From Variovorax sp. PMC12 (GTDB lineage Bacteria > Pseudomonadota > Gammaproteobacteria > Burkholderiales > Burkholderiaceae_C): a DNA stretch of 64,000 nucleotides. The stretch covers positions 5,809,298 through 5,873,297 of the forward strand of contig NZ_CP027773.1 of NCBI RefSeq assembly GCF_003019815.1, read 5' to 3'. Positions 1 to 8,474 of the stretch are shown here, piece after piece; position 1 is the stretch's first letter, and the number at the start of each line of letters is the position of its first letter. The notes under the pieces were generated by a model. The model saw only the letters and a program-made list of their open reading frames with translations. It made no database searches and was not told where the DNA came from. The position numbers were made by a program, and so were the translations under genes.

Positions 1-205
1 GGGCCTGCACGGTCTCGGGCCGGATGCCGAAGCGGCCGAACACCAGCCGCAGGTCGGGCGCGTCGTTGTCCACCAGCTTCAGCAGCAGGTGTTCGAGGTC
101 GACGTTGTAGTGCGTCTGCTGCACGCACAGCTCGGCCGCCTGTTCCATGGCGCGCTTGCATTCCGGGTTGAGCCGGCCGAGCAGGGTGCGGATGTCGATG
201 TCCAT
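1..205 (-). CDS. tssH: Type VI secretion ATPase TssH/ClpV, N-terminal fragment (cut by window edge)
   Basis: Only the first 68 codons are in the window; the gene runs off the left edge. The visible part reads MDIDIRTLLGRLNP followed by a helical Clp-N type repeat (AAELCVQQ, LEHLLLKLVDND), the usual start of ClpV, the AAA+ ATPase that disassembles contracted TssB/TssC sheaths in the cytoplasm. The AAA+ modules lie outside the window, so ATPase motifs cannot be checked. It begins 14 bases after the tssG stop, as the last visible gene of the tss operon. The truncation is a window effect, not a mutation. Family assignment rests on the N-terminus plus gene order. Confidence 0.88.
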   Translation of the reverse strand, partial: MDIDIRTLLGRLNPECKRAMEQAAELCVQQTHYNVDLEHLLLKLVDNDAPDLRLVFGRFGIRPETVQA

Positions 206-219
206 GAGGAATGTGAGGC

Positions 220-1224
220 TCAGGCGCCGGCCGTGTCGCCGGCGTCGCTGGTGAGGGTGTGTTGAACGGGGGGCAGTGCGCCCCGGAAGGAAGGGCCGGC
301 GACCCAGGAGGTCCAGCCCAGGCGCATCGGGTTCGCGGCGCCGAGCACGCTGCTGCGCGATTCGGCGGGCGCGAGTTGCAGCTCCATCTCGACCTTCAGG
401 TCTTGCGGGATGAAGCGGCGCACCAGCCATTTGGCGAGCGCATGGTCAGCGCCCCGGGGCAGCAGGTCGCGCAGGCGCTGCTGGCTCAGGTTGCTGAATG
501 TGAGGCGGATGCCGGCGCCCTGGTCCCACACGCGCTTGCCGAGCACGGCGCCGCCGCCCAGCGGGGTGCGCATGTCCAGCCGCGCCGATGCGTCGGGCTC
601 CAGCGCCAGCCAGCGGCCGCGGAACTGCGTGCCCTGCACCTGCACGCCGAGGCGGTCGCGCAGCAGCGCCAGCAGGGCGGTCATGCCGCGCGGCGCGCCG
701 CCCAGCAGGCCGGCATGGCGCAGCCACAGGGCCGAGCCGTCGGGCGCGCGCACGCCGGAGCGCAGGCCCAGCGCGCTGGCGGCATCCAGCGTGGACGCCA
801 GCGTCGAGCCGGCGGGCGACTCCGGGTTGAGCGCCACGTGGTGCTTGCGTCGGCTGCGGTACAGGAAGGCCAGGAAGCGGTGGTTGAAGATGTCGAGAAA
901 GTCGGCCGTCGCATGGTCGCGCCGCTGCCGGCGCTCCAGCAGCATCTCGGTGACGGGCATCGGCAGCGGGCCGCCGCTGCCGCCCAGCGAGAGCGCGGGC
1001 GTGGTGAGCGAGAAGGGCTCGCCGGTCGGCGCGTCGGTGTCGACCTCGCGCACGTCGCTGGCCTCGAAGGCCAGTGTGACGAAGGCATGCAGCCGCACCG
1101 CCTCGCGTTCGCGCGGGCCCTGCGAGCGGCCCACGGGCACCGCGTCGGGCGCGGCGCGCTCGAGCAGGCTGATGGCCTGGAACAGGTTGAAGTCCTGCGG
1201 GCGGGCGCGGAGTTCTTCGATCAC
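220..1224 (-). CDS. tssG: Type VI secretion baseplate protein TssG (ImpH/VasB family)
   Basis: 334-residue baseplate wedge component that works with TssE, TssF and TssK in assembling the contractile tail at the inner membrane. The start is a GTG overlapping the tssF TGA by four bases, so the pair is translationally coupled. Family features seen are the N-terminal FNLFQAISLLER segment, a LPMPVTEMLLER stretch, the FLDIFNHRFLAFLYR motif and the C-terminal LGWTSW motif with a short tail. Length fits the family (about 320-350). No in-frame ATG lies near, which supports the GTG start. Function is by family. Confidence 0.93.
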   Translation of the reverse strand: MIEELRARPQDFNLFQAISLLERAAPDAVPVGRSQGPREREAVRLHAFVTLAFEASDVREVDTDAPTGEPFSLTTPALSLGGSGGPLPMPVTEMLLERRQRRDHATADFLDIFNHRFLAFLYRSRRKHHVALNPESPAGSTLASTLDAASALGLRSGVRAPDGSALWLRHAGLLGGAPRGMTALLALLRDRLGVQVQGTQFRGRWLALEPDASARLDMRTPLGGGAVLGKRVWDQGAGIRLTFSNLSQQRLRDLLPRGADHALAKWLVRRFIPQDLKVEMELQLAPAESRSSVLGAANPMRLGWTSWVAGPSFRGALPPVQHTLTSDAGDTAGA

Positions 1225-3020
1225 AGCACGACCTGCCGGCCCGTCATGGGCGCCCATTGCTTGCGCACCTCGTCGCCGTCGCGCACCACCAGGCGCACGA
1301 AGGAGTTCACCGACGTGTACATGGCGAAGAACCGCGCAAGCACGGCCGACATCATGAGAGGGGAGCCGCCGACGAAGGCGTCGTCCTCGAATTCGAGCGT
1401 GACCTGCGTGCCGCGGCAGTAGCCGCGCCAGGCCTCGGTGCCCACGTGGGCGGTGACGCCGCGCGCCGAGAGCCCGGCGATGCCGAGTATCTGGGCGTGG
1501 TCGCGCCGGCTGTCGGAGGCGAACAGCGAAAGCATTTCGCGCAGCTGCTTGCGGCCGGTGGAGCCGTCCACCAGCGACTGGTGGTTGAGCGTGAGCAGCG
1601 ACACCAGCCGCCACAGCGTTTCGCTGCCCAGCGGCGGGTCGCGCTGCGCGGTGGGCTCGTACAGGCAGCGCACGCTGGTGGGCTGCGACGGGCCTTCGGC
1701 CACCAGCCGCGCGCCCACCGGCACCTGCTCGGCCAGCCGGCGGTTGGTGCACAGCAGGTGCGCGTACACCACCGGCTGCGCGGGCCGGCTGTGCGTCTTG
1801 CCCTGGTCGACGAAAGACAGGAAGACGTCGGTGCCGGGAATGTTCTGGCGCAGGCAGGGCTCGCGCCGCGCGGCCCAGAACACGTCGCCCTGCGCGCCGT
1901 CGACATGGCCGAGCGCGGCGAAGCCCGGCACGTTCACCGGCTTGTCGGCGTCCGGGTCGGAGGCGATCACCGAGACGATGGAATGCACCTCGGTGGTCGC
2001 GTCGCGCTGGCGGTCGGGCACCAGCATGTATTCGTAGTGGCGCTGGTCCATCACCAGCGGTTCGCTCACGCGCGGGAACAGGTTGACGATGGGCGTGCAG
2101 CCGAGCTGGAAGTTCCCGGCGTCCAGGTGCCGCAGCGCGCGCGTGGGGCGGTCCAGCTCGAACACCAGGTCGCAGCGCTGCCCGCGGCCCAGGCGCGAGC
2201 GCAGGTGGTGCAGGTCGAAGAAGTGGAACTTGCGCGGAAACGCGAAGTACTCCTGCAGCAGCCCGTAGGCTGGCTGTGCGTTGGCGGGCTGCAGCAGCAC
2301 CTCTTCGCCTTCGGCGAAACCGACTTCGCGCCAGGCGTCGGCCGGCAGCATCCGCAGCGCGCCGCCCTCGGGCATGACGCCGACCGACTTCACGCCCGAC
2401 ACCAGCGCGTCGTACAGCGGCATGGTGAGCATCCAGTCGCCCTGCAGGTGGATGCGCAGGCTGTCGATCTCGAGCTCGGAGAAGTCGGTGCCGGCCTCGC
2501 ATTCGAGCGTGAGGCGCAGCACCGCGTCGGTGTCGATGGCGGCGTGCACGATGCGCAGGGGCCACAGCACGGTGTCCCAGGCGGTGCGGAAGCGGCATTC
2601 GCGCGACTGGGGTGCCTGGCCCGGCGCCGACGAAGGTTGCGCGTGCGCGGTGCGCGCATGCAGCATGGTGTGGCGCGGCACGGGAAAACCGGAGGTCACC
2701 TTGCCCTGTGCCGGGTCGAGCGCGAACTGCGCCACCGACATCGAGGGCAGCGGCTGCACCAGCGACGGGCAGAGGTTGTCGAGCAGCGCGTAGGCGACGT
2801 CGGGAAATTCCTGGTCGAGGTCGCGATGCACGCGCGCGGAAAGAAAGGCGACCGATTCGATCAGCCGCTCGGTATGCGGGTCCAGCGATTCGCCGCCGTG
2901 CAGCGACAGCCGGGAGGCGACCTTGGGGTAGCGCTGGGCGAAGTCCGCCCCCTGTCCCCGCAGATAGGACAGTTCGCGCTTGTAGTACTGCAGCAGGTCG
3001 CTGTGCTGGATGTCGGACAC
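1221..3020 (-). CDS. tssF: Type VI secretion baseplate protein TssF (ImpG/VasA family)
   Basis: 599 residues, typical for TssF, the largest wedge subunit of the T6SS baseplate. The N-terminus (LLQYYKRELSYLRGQGADFA, then YPKVASRLSL and HTERLIESVAFLSARVHRDL) is diagnostic for the family. The start codon is GTG, placed two bases after the tssE stop; the stop overlaps tssG. Tight packing tssE-tssF-tssG matches the usual imp-type order. No signal peptide or membrane segment is seen, consistent with a cytoplasmic structural protein. Confidence 0.95.
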   Translation of the reverse strand: MSDIQHSDLLQYYKRELSYLRGQGADFAQRYPKVASRLSLHGGESLDPHTERLIESVAFLSARVHRDLDQEFPDVAYALLDNLCPSLVQPLPSMSVAQFALDPAQGKVTSGFPVPRHTMLHARTAHAQPSSAPGQAPQSRECRFRTAWDTVLWPLRIVHAAIDTDAVLRLTLECEAGTDFSELEIDSLRIHLQGDWMLTMPLYDALVSGVKSVGVMPEGGALRMLPADAWREVGFAEGEEVLLQPANAQPAYGLLQEYFAFPRKFHFFDLHHLRSRLGRGQRCDLVFELDRPTRALRHLDAGNFQLGCTPIVNLFPRVSEPLVMDQRHYEYMLVPDRQRDATTEVHSIVSVIASDPDADKPVNVPGFAALGHVDGAQGDVFWAARREPCLRQNIPGTDVFLSFVDQGKTHSRPAQPVVYAHLLCTNRRLAEQVPVGARLVAEGPSQPTSVRCLYEPTAQRDPPLGSETLWRLVSLLTLNHQSLVDGSTGRKQLREMLSLFASDSRRDHAQILGIAGLSARGVTAHVGTEAWRGYCRGTQVTLEFEDDAFVGGSPLMMSAVLARFFAMYTSVNSFVRLVVRDGDEVRKQWAPMTGRQVVL

Positions 3021-3021
3021 G

Positions 3022-3480
3022 TCAGGCGACTTTCATCAGGCTGTCCGGCGTGCCGAGCAGCATCTCGAAGTCGACGCGGCGCAGCGCCAGGCCGGCGCGC
3101 GCCTGCGCACCGATGCGCACCCGCGCGACTTCATGCCGGTTGGGCGTGGCGCTCACCTGCACGCTCACGTCGCACAGGCGCGGCTCGTAGCGCTGCACCG
3201 CCTGGCGCAGCACGGCGGCCAGCTGCTGCAGGTCGGTGGCGTTCTGCGCGCTGAGCGAGGAGAAATCGGGAATGCCGTACTCCAGCACCGTGCCGCTGCC
3301 CTGCGCGTAGTCGGCCACCGACAGCGGCGAGCGCGTGTTGAACAGCTGGCGCAGCTCACGGCCGATGGAGTCCTGCACGGACTCCATCGTCTCCAGGTGA
3401 ACCCCATGGGCGTGCTCGGACAGCGCCGACGCCAGCCGGTCGAACAGGGGCAGGACGCCCCCTTTGACAAGTTCGGACAC
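3022..3480 (-). CDS. tssE: Type VI secretion baseplate protein TssE (gp25/lysozyme-like family)
   Basis: 152-residue homologue of phage T4 gp25, which helps nucleate sheath polymerisation on the baseplate. The sequence has the family core: FDRL near residue 13, ESVQDSIGRELRQLFNTR around 33-50, then SVADYAQGSGTVLEYGIPDFSS and VSATPNRHEV with a C-terminal strand region. The start is GTG; no strong Shine-Dalgarno is visible, and it lies 29 bases after hcp, so translation may depend on hcp-coupled ribosomes. Despite the old lysozyme label, no enzymatic role is expected. Confidence 0.92.
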   Translation of the reverse strand: MSELVKGGVLPLFDRLASALSEHAHGVHLETMESVQDSIGRELRQLFNTRSPLSVADYAQGSGTVLEYGIPDFSSLSAQNATDLQQLAAVLRQAVQRYEPRLCDVSVQVSATPNRHEVARVRIGAQARAGLALRRVDFEMLLGTPDSLMKVA

Positions 3481-3509
3481 GGTGGGCGCCGGACGTCAGC
3501 GTCGGGCCG

Positions 3510-3992
3510 TCACGCGACCGCGGTGTTCTTCGACAGATCCCAGCCGAACGGTGCGACGCCTTCCTGGCCGCCTTCTTCCTTCTGCTTGGTGTATTCGACC
3601 TTGATGGCCGCGTAGTTCAGCGAGATGCTCTCCTGCGGCAGGTCGCCGCCGCTGGACACCGAGAAGCCGCTGAGGATCACGTCGGTCAGGGTCACGACCA
3701 TCAGTGGCAGCAGGCCGCTCTTGTCTTCGCGCGGGAAGGTGATGATGGTGTCGCCCGCGAACACCTCGCCGCCGGCGAGCTTCTGCATCAGCTGGGGCGT
3801 GGCGGAGTCGGTGGTGCGGGTCACCGTGATTTCGGAGAAGCTGGGCTTGCCCGCGGTGCGCTCCTGGTTGGAGGTGCCCGAGGTCACGGCGAGGCCGGCG
3901 CCGAACTGGAAGCTCTGGACTTCCATTTCGTCCTTGTGGCCCTCGATCTGGGTCTGTCCGGTAACGCCGGGCATCTTGAGGTAGATAGGCAT
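3510..3992 (-). CDS. hcp: Type VI secretion tube protein Hcp (TssD)
   Basis: 160-residue Hcp, which forms stacked hexamers of the inner tube and is exported with effectors. It starts MPIYLKMPGVTGQTQIEGHKD and contains the EITVTRTTDSATPQL segment typical of the fold, ending in an acidic/basic extension (YTKQKEEGGQEG). A GAAAGAG sequence 6-7 bases upstream of the ATG is a reasonable ribosome-binding site, stronger than that of its neighbours, fitting the high amount of Hcp needed. It lies between tssC (49 bases upstream) and tssE. No C-terminal effector domain is attached. Confidence 0.95.
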   Translation of the reverse strand: MPIYLKMPGVTGQTQIEGHKDEMEVQSFQFGAGLAVTSGTSNQERTAGKPSFSEITVTRTTDSATPQLMQKLAGGEVFAGDTIITFPREDKSGLLPLMVVTLTDVILSGFSVSSGGDLPQESISLNYAAIKVEYTKQKEEGGQEGVAPFGWDLSKNTAVA

Positions 3993-4041
3993 GTGAAAGC
4001 TCTTTCAGTCTGTCTGTAGGTAGACGTGGATGTCGGGGTGG

Positions 4042-5541
4042 TCAGGCGGCCGCGGCCGGCAGGTCGGCCACCAGGCGGATCGAGGCCGAGAGTTCCTCGA
4101 GCTGGAAGTGCGGCTTCAGGAAGGCGATGGCGCGGTACGAGCCCGGCTTGCCCGGCACTTCGGTCACGTCAACGCGGGCCTGGCTCAGCGGGTACTTGGC
4201 CTTCATGGCCTGCGGCGCCGAGGGGCTCACCAGCACGTAGTTGGCCACCCAGTTGTTCAGGTGCTTCTGCATGTCGGCCTGCGTCTGGAAGCTGCCGATC
4301 TTGTCGCGCACGATCACCTTCAGGTAATGCGCGAAACGCGAGGCGGCCAGGATGTAGGGCAGGCGCGCCGAGACGGCCGCGTTGGCGTTGGCCGCGTCCT
4401 TGTCGTACACCTTGGGCTTGTTCACGGTCTGGCCGCCGAAGAAGGCGGCGGTGTTCGAACCCTTGGAATTGACGATCGCGATGAAGCCCAGGTCGCTCAG
4501 TTCCTTTTCGCGGCGGTCGGTGATGGTCACTTCCGTCGGCGGCTTCAGTGCGATGTCGCCTTCGTCCGTCTTGTAGGCATGGGCCACCAGGCCGTCGACC
4601 TTGCCGCCGCCCTCGACGCCGCGGATGGCCGTGGTCCAGCCGTACAGCGAGTGCGCCTGGGTGATGCGAAGGCCCAACTGGTAGGCCGCGTTGGCCCACA
4701 GGTACTTGCCGTGGTCGGAGCCGTCCACGTCTTCTTCGTAGTTGAAGTTCTCGACGGGGTTGGTCTTGGCGCCGTAGGGCAGGCGGGCGGCGTAGCTGGG
4801 CAGCACCAGCGACACGTAGCGCGAGTCTTCCGATTCGCGGAAGCTGCGCCACGAGGCGAGCTCGGCGCTCTCGAAGGTCTTGGACAGGTCGCGCGGAATG
4901 CCGAGTTCGGTGAACGACTTGAAGTCGAACAGCGCCGGTGCGGCGGCGGCGATGAAGGGGGCGTGCGCGGCTGCGGCCACGCGGGAGACGCGCTCCAGCA
5001 GGGCGATGTCCTGCGGGTGGCGGCCGAAGTAGTAGTCGCCGATCAGCAGCGAGTAGGGGTGGCCGCCGTAGGTGCCGTATTCCTCTTCGTAGATCTTCTT
5101 GAAGAGCACGCTGGTGTCGTGGTCGACGGCGGTCTCCAGGTCCTTGAGCAGGTCCTTCTTGCTCACGTTGAGCAGGCGCAGCTTCAGGTTGCTGCCGGTC
5201 TCGGTGCCGAACACCATGTCGCGCAGGCCGCGCCAGGAGCCTTCGAGGGCCTGGAACTCGGGGGCGTGCAGGATCGCGTTGAGCTGGTCGGTCAGCAGGC
5301 GGTCGATTTCGGCGACGCGCTCGTTGATCAGGGTGACCACGCCCTTGTCGGGGCTGGTCTTCATGCCTTCGTCGAGGATCTGCGAGGCGAGCTGACCGAT
5401 CAGCTTCTTCGCGTAGGCGCCCTGCGAAGGCTCGGTCGTCATCTTGCCTTCGTAGACGATCTTGTCGAGCAGGCTCATGTCACTGGTCGTGACGGTGGTA
5501 CCTGCGCTGCCGGCTTCTGCGGCTTTGGATTTGTTGGCCAT
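4042..5541 (-). CDS. tssC: Type VI secretion sheath large subunit TssC (VipB)
   Basis: 499 residues. TssC with TssB forms the contractile sheath around the Hcp tube in the cytoplasm. Recognised from LHAPEFQALEGSWRGL, DLLKDLETAVDHDTSVLFKK, EEEYGTYGGHPYSLLIGDY and the C-terminal YKTDEGDIALKPPTEVTITDR region. The start MANKSK is chosen over an ATG four codons upstream because GGTGA sits five bases before it. The gene follows tssB by 60 bases. Length matches the family (about 490-500). Confidence 0.95.
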   Translation of the reverse strand: MANKSKAAEAGSAGTTVTTSDMSLLDKIVYEGKMTTEPSQGAYAKKLIGQLASQILDEGMKTSPDKGVVTLINERVAEIDRLLTDQLNAILHAPEFQALEGSWRGLRDMVFGTETGSNLKLRLLNVSKKDLLKDLETAVDHDTSVLFKKIYEEEYGTYGGHPYSLLIGDYYFGRHPQDIALLERVSRVAAAAHAPFIAAAAPALFDFKSFTELGIPRDLSKTFESAELASWRSFRESEDSRYVSLVLPSYAARLPYGAKTNPVENFNYEEDVDGSDHGKYLWANAAYQLGLRITQAHSLYGWTTAIRGVEGGGKVDGLVAHAYKTDEGDIALKPPTEVTITDRREKELSDLGFIAIVNSKGSNTAAFFGGQTVNKPKVYDKDAANANAAVSARLPYILAASRFAHYLKVIVRDKIGSFQTQADMQKHLNNWVANYVLVSPSAPQAMKAKYPLSQARVDVTEVPGKPGSYRAIAFLKPHFQLEELSASIRLVADLPAAAA

Positions 5542-5601
5542 CTCTATCACCATTCAGGATTTGCCGGTTCGCGCCCGTGGGGCCGCGGCCGGCGTGGTTG
5601 A

Positions 5602-6174
5602 TCACGCAGCCGGTGCTTCGGCTTCGGGGGACGTCTGGGTTTCCGCGGCGGCTGCCTGCGGGGCTGCGGCGGCGGGAGCGGCTTCGGCCTTGGCCTGGCT
5701 CTGGACGGCCTTGAGGTCTTCGGTGTTCTTCAGCACGTTCTCGAGCAGGTCGTCGAGTTCGTCGTTGCCGTCGAGCTTGGCCAGCAGGTCGCGCAGTTGC
5801 TGGCGGGCTTCGAGCAGCTTGGCCAGGCGGGGCACCTGGCTCACGATGGCTTCGGGGTGGAAGTCGCCGAATTCCTTGAAGTTCAGTTCGATCTTCAGGT
5901 TGCCGTCGCCCTTCATGGTGTCGGGCACCGACAGGTCGAGGCGGGGCGAGATGTTGCCGAGCACTTCGTCGAAGTTGTCGCGGTCGACCTCGACGAAGCG
6001 GCGCTCCTTGAGCTTGGGCAGCGGCTGCACCGGCTGGCCCGACAGGTCGGCCAGCAGGCCCACGACCAGCGGCAGCTCCTTCTTTTCGACGGCGTCGCCG
6101 ATCTCGACGTCATAGGTGATCTGGACGCGCGGCGGGCGATTGCGGCCGACCCATTTTTGCAAGCTATTCGACAT
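5602..6174 (-). CDS. tssB: Type VI secretion sheath small subunit TssB (VipA)
   Basis: 190 residues; partner of TssC in the contractile sheath. It contains the conserved QKWVGRNRPPRVQITYDVE start, ELPLVVGLLADLSG, and the FKEFGDFHPEAIVSQVP motif. The last 30 or so residues are an Ala/Pro/Glu-rich low-complexity tail, common in betaproteobacterial TssB. As first gene of the operon it faces the 516-base gap before gdhA, where the tss promoter must lie. A GAGAG sequence about 8 bases upstream of the ATG could be the ribosome-binding site. Confidence 0.95.
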   Translation of the reverse strand: MSNSLQKWVGRNRPPRVQITYDVEIGDAVEKKELPLVVGLLADLSGQPVQPLPKLKERRFVEVDRDNFDEVLGNISPRLDLSVPDTMKGDGNLKIELNFKEFGDFHPEAIVSQVPRLAKLLEARQQLRDLLAKLDGNDELDDLLENVLKNTEDLKAVQSQAKAEAAPAAAAPQAAAAETQTSPEAEAPAA

Positions 6175-6690
6175 TTTTCGCTCTCAGAAAAGGTTGAATT
6201 GACAGGAACACACGTTGAAGTTTTCGGCGCCCTTCGCCCCGTTCGGCGGCGCGCTGCCCGTTGCCGTTACCGTCCCGGCATGCATCAAAGACGAACGGAA
6301 GATACAAATCGAGATATTTACTAACAATCCCCAGAATTGGGGAGGAGGCCTGTTTTCGAGAGAGAAAACTCAATCAAAACAAAGATGTAGCCCGGAAAAA
6401 GTTACATATATGAGAGCTTTGTCACAGAAATTGGTGACCAAATGCTAGGCCGATGGGGCGTGCGGCGCATCGGACCAAAGTCCAATGACAAGGGGCCGGG
6501 CGCGGCGCTATCGCGCGCGTGAGGAAAAAAGCCCGAGACCGGCTGTTGACCTCCTTTGGGGCATAAATCGGCTTCGACGCCATTTCGCGTGCACCTGAAA
6601 GGGGTTTGCGCCTCCAATTGGTTCATGAATCATGCAAAATGCAAGATTCGCATAAGGTTATGCACCAATTTGGAAAAGAGAAGGACTGGA
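6175..6690. other. Divergent regulatory gap between the T6SS operon and gdhA
   Basis: This 516-base stretch holds no credible gene; the short reading frames inside lack homology signals and normal codon bias. It is clearly AT-richer than its surroundings between about 6290 and 6440 and should contain the tssB promoter (leftward) and the gdhA promoter (rightward). Three perfect inverted repeats are visible: TCCCCA-GAAT-TGGGGA (6328-6343), GTTTTC-N6-GAAAAC (6352-6369) and TTGGT-G-ACCAA (6431-6441). No clear sigma-54 (-24/-12) sequence was found on either strand. Which repeat controls which gene cannot be told from sequence. Confidence 0.6.
6328..6369. promoter_or_regulatory. Two adjacent perfect inverted repeats upstream of tssB
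   Basis: TCCCCA-GAAT-TGGGGA at 6328-6343 and GTTTTC-GAGAGA-GAAAAC at 6352-6369 lie only eight bases apart, about 155-195 bases before the tssB start. Each could be a protein-binding dyad or a leader RNA hairpin. The second is AT-rich with a purine loop; neither is followed by a clear U-run on either strand, so a simple terminator is unlikely. Function is inference. Confidence 0.35.
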
Positions 6691-8034
6691 ATGAAGCACG
6701 CATCCGTCGGGGGTTTCCTGGCACATGTCGCCCAACGCAACCCCGGACAGCCCGAGTACCTGCAAGCCGTGACCGAGGTCATGGAAAGCCTCTGGCCCTA
6801 CATCGAGCAGCACCCGAAGTACACCGCCCACAGCCTGCTGGAGCGGCTGGTCGAACCCGAGCGGGTGGTGATGTTCCGCGTGTCCTGGGTCGACGACCAC
6901 GGCGAGGTGCAGGTCAACCGGGGCTTCCGCATCCAGCACAGCCTGGCCATCGGCCCGTACAAGGGCGGGCTGCGCTTCCACCCGTCGGTGAACCTGTCGA
7001 TCCTCAAGTTCCTGGCCTTCGAGCAGACCCTGAAGAACGCGCTGACCACGCTGCCCATGGGCGGCGGCAAGGGCGGCGCCGACTTCGACCCCAAGGGCAA
7101 GAGCCAGGGCGAGGTGATGCGCTTCTGCCAGGCTTTCGTGAGCGAACTGTTCCGCCACATCGGCTCCGACACCGACGTGCCCGCGGGCGACGTGGGCGTG
7201 GGCGGGCGCGAGGTCGGCTTCATGGCCGGCATGGTCAAGAAGCTCACCAACCGCGCCGACTGCGTCTTCACCGGCAAGGGCCTGAGCTTCGGCGGCTCGC
7301 TGATCCGCCCCGAGGCCACCGGCTACGGCAACGTCTACTTCGCGCAGGAGATGCTCAAGCGCAAGGGCCGGGGCTTCGAAGGCATGCGGGTGAGCGTCTC
7401 GGGCGCCGGCAACGTCGCGCAGTACACCATCGAGAAGGCGATGGCGCTGGGCGCCAGGGTGGTGACGGTGTCGGATTCGAGCGGCACCGTGGTCGACGAG
7501 GACGGCTTCACGCCCGAGAAGCTCGCGGTGCTGATGGACGTCAAGAACCACCTCTACGGCCGCGTCAGCGACTATGCGCAGCGCACCGGCGCGCGCTTCG
7601 TGGCCGGCGCCACGCCGTGGCACGTGCCGGTCGACGTCGCGCTGCCGAGCGCCACGCAGAACGAACTCGACGAGGAAGACGCGCGCATGCTCGTGAAGAA
7701 CGGCGTGGTCTGCGTGGCCGAAGGCGCCAACATGCCCTCGACGATGGACGCGGTGAAGGTGTTCGAAGGCCACGGCGTGCTGTACGCGCCGGGCAAGGCG
7801 AGCAACGCCGGCGGCGTGGCAACCTCGGGGCTGGAGATGAGCCAGAACGCCGCGCGCCTGTCATGGACGCGCGACGAGGTCGATGCCCGCCTGCTGCAGA
7901 TCATGCAGGGCATCCACGAGTCGTGCCTGCACTACGGCGCGCGCAAGGACGGCAGCGTGAGCTACGTCGACGGCGCGAACATCGCCGGCTTCGTGCGCGT
8001 GGCCGACGCGATGCTGGCGCAAGGCGTGGTCTGA
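6691..8034 (+). CDS. gdhA: NADP-type glutamate dehydrogenase
   Basis: 447 residues, the exact size class of hexameric NADP-dependent GdhA, which makes glutamate from 2-oxoglutarate, ammonia and NADPH. The catalytic motif LPMGGGKGGADFDPKGKS places the active lysine at about residue 127; GDVGVGGREVGFM and the Rossmann motif VSGAGNVAQY follow. The start is the ATG preceded by AGAAGGACTGGA, a good ribosome-binding site; an upstream in-frame ATG at 6556 would add 45 residues without homology. Monocistronic, with its promoter in the gap shared with the tss operon, facing away. Confidence 0.96.
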   Translation: MKHASVGGFLAHVAQRNPGQPEYLQAVTEVMESLWPYIEQHPKYTAHSLLERLVEPERVVMFRVSWVDDHGEVQVNRGFRIQHSLAIGPYKGGLRFHPSVNLSILKFLAFEQTLKNALTTLPMGGGKGGADFDPKGKSQGEVMRFCQAFVSELFRHIGSDTDVPAGDVGVGGREVGFMAGMVKKLTNRADCVFTGKGLSFGGSLIRPEATGYGNVYFAQEMLKRKGRGFEGMRVSVSGAGNVAQYTIEKAMALGARVVTVSDSSGTVVDEDGFTPEKLAVLMDVKNHLYGRVSDYAQRTGARFVAGATPWHVPVDVALPSATQNELDEEDARMLVKNGVVCVAEGANMPSTMDAVKVFEGHGVLYAPGKASNAGGVATSGLEMSQNAARLSWTRDEVDARLLQIMQGIHESCLHYGARKDGSVSYVDGANIAGFVRVADAMLAQGVV

Positions 8035-8067
8035 CGGGACACTGCGGCCCGACGCGACGCGACGCGC

Positions 8068-8307
8068 TCAGAGCTCGATGAATGCCGACGTGGCTTTGTT
8101 GAGTGCCAGCTTGCCCTTGGCGGTGATCGATTCCACCTGGGCCAGCTGACGGATGGCGCGCGCATCGGGTGCGCGGTCCGACGGGGGGATGAAGGCAGTT
8201 ACCAGTTCGGCCGCACGCAGCACGCGCAACCTGTCGATGTCCGCGGGCGTGTGGATGACGTATGGCAATTTCTGCTCGGCGATGACCCGAAGAAATTCCA
8301 TGGACAT
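8068..8307 (-). CDS. Small conserved-looking protein of unknown function
   Basis: 79 residues starting MSMEFLRVIAEQKLPYVIH; no cysteines, signal peptide or membrane segment. It contains LRAAELVTAFIPPSD and a C-terminal NKATSAFIEL. AAGGAG seven bases before the chosen ATG is a strong ribosome-binding site and favours a real gene; the longer reading frame from 8343 lacks such a site. It converges on gdhA with 33 bases between stops and stands alone. I do not recognise a named family. Confidence 0.6.
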   Translation of the reverse strand: MSMEFLRVIAEQKLPYVIHTPADIDRLRVLRAAELVTAFIPPSDRAPDARAIRQLAQVESITAKGKLALNKATSAFIEL

Positions 8308-8474
8308 GAGCCGTCTCCTTTTGGGTTGAGGCGTTGACGGCACATTTTGCGCACAAACAATTAGCGTTGTCTAAACCCTGCGGCGCGCATGCCTTTCATC
8401 GCGTGTACCGAAGTGTTCCTTTGTTTGGTGGTGTGCGACGAAGGTGCCAGTTTGTTTGAGGGCGCAACCGCTCG

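Noticed and set aside
1..205. tssH seen as a truncated gene
   Set aside because: The frame is still open at the first base of the window, so the truncation is only the window edge.
1257..3254. 665-codon open frame on the plus strand
   Set aside because: Antisense to tssF and tssE, which match their families over their full length.
6164..6373. 69-codon minus-strand frame upstream of tssB
   Set aside because: It overlaps the tssB start, has no ribosome-binding site of note and covers the AT-rich regulatory island.
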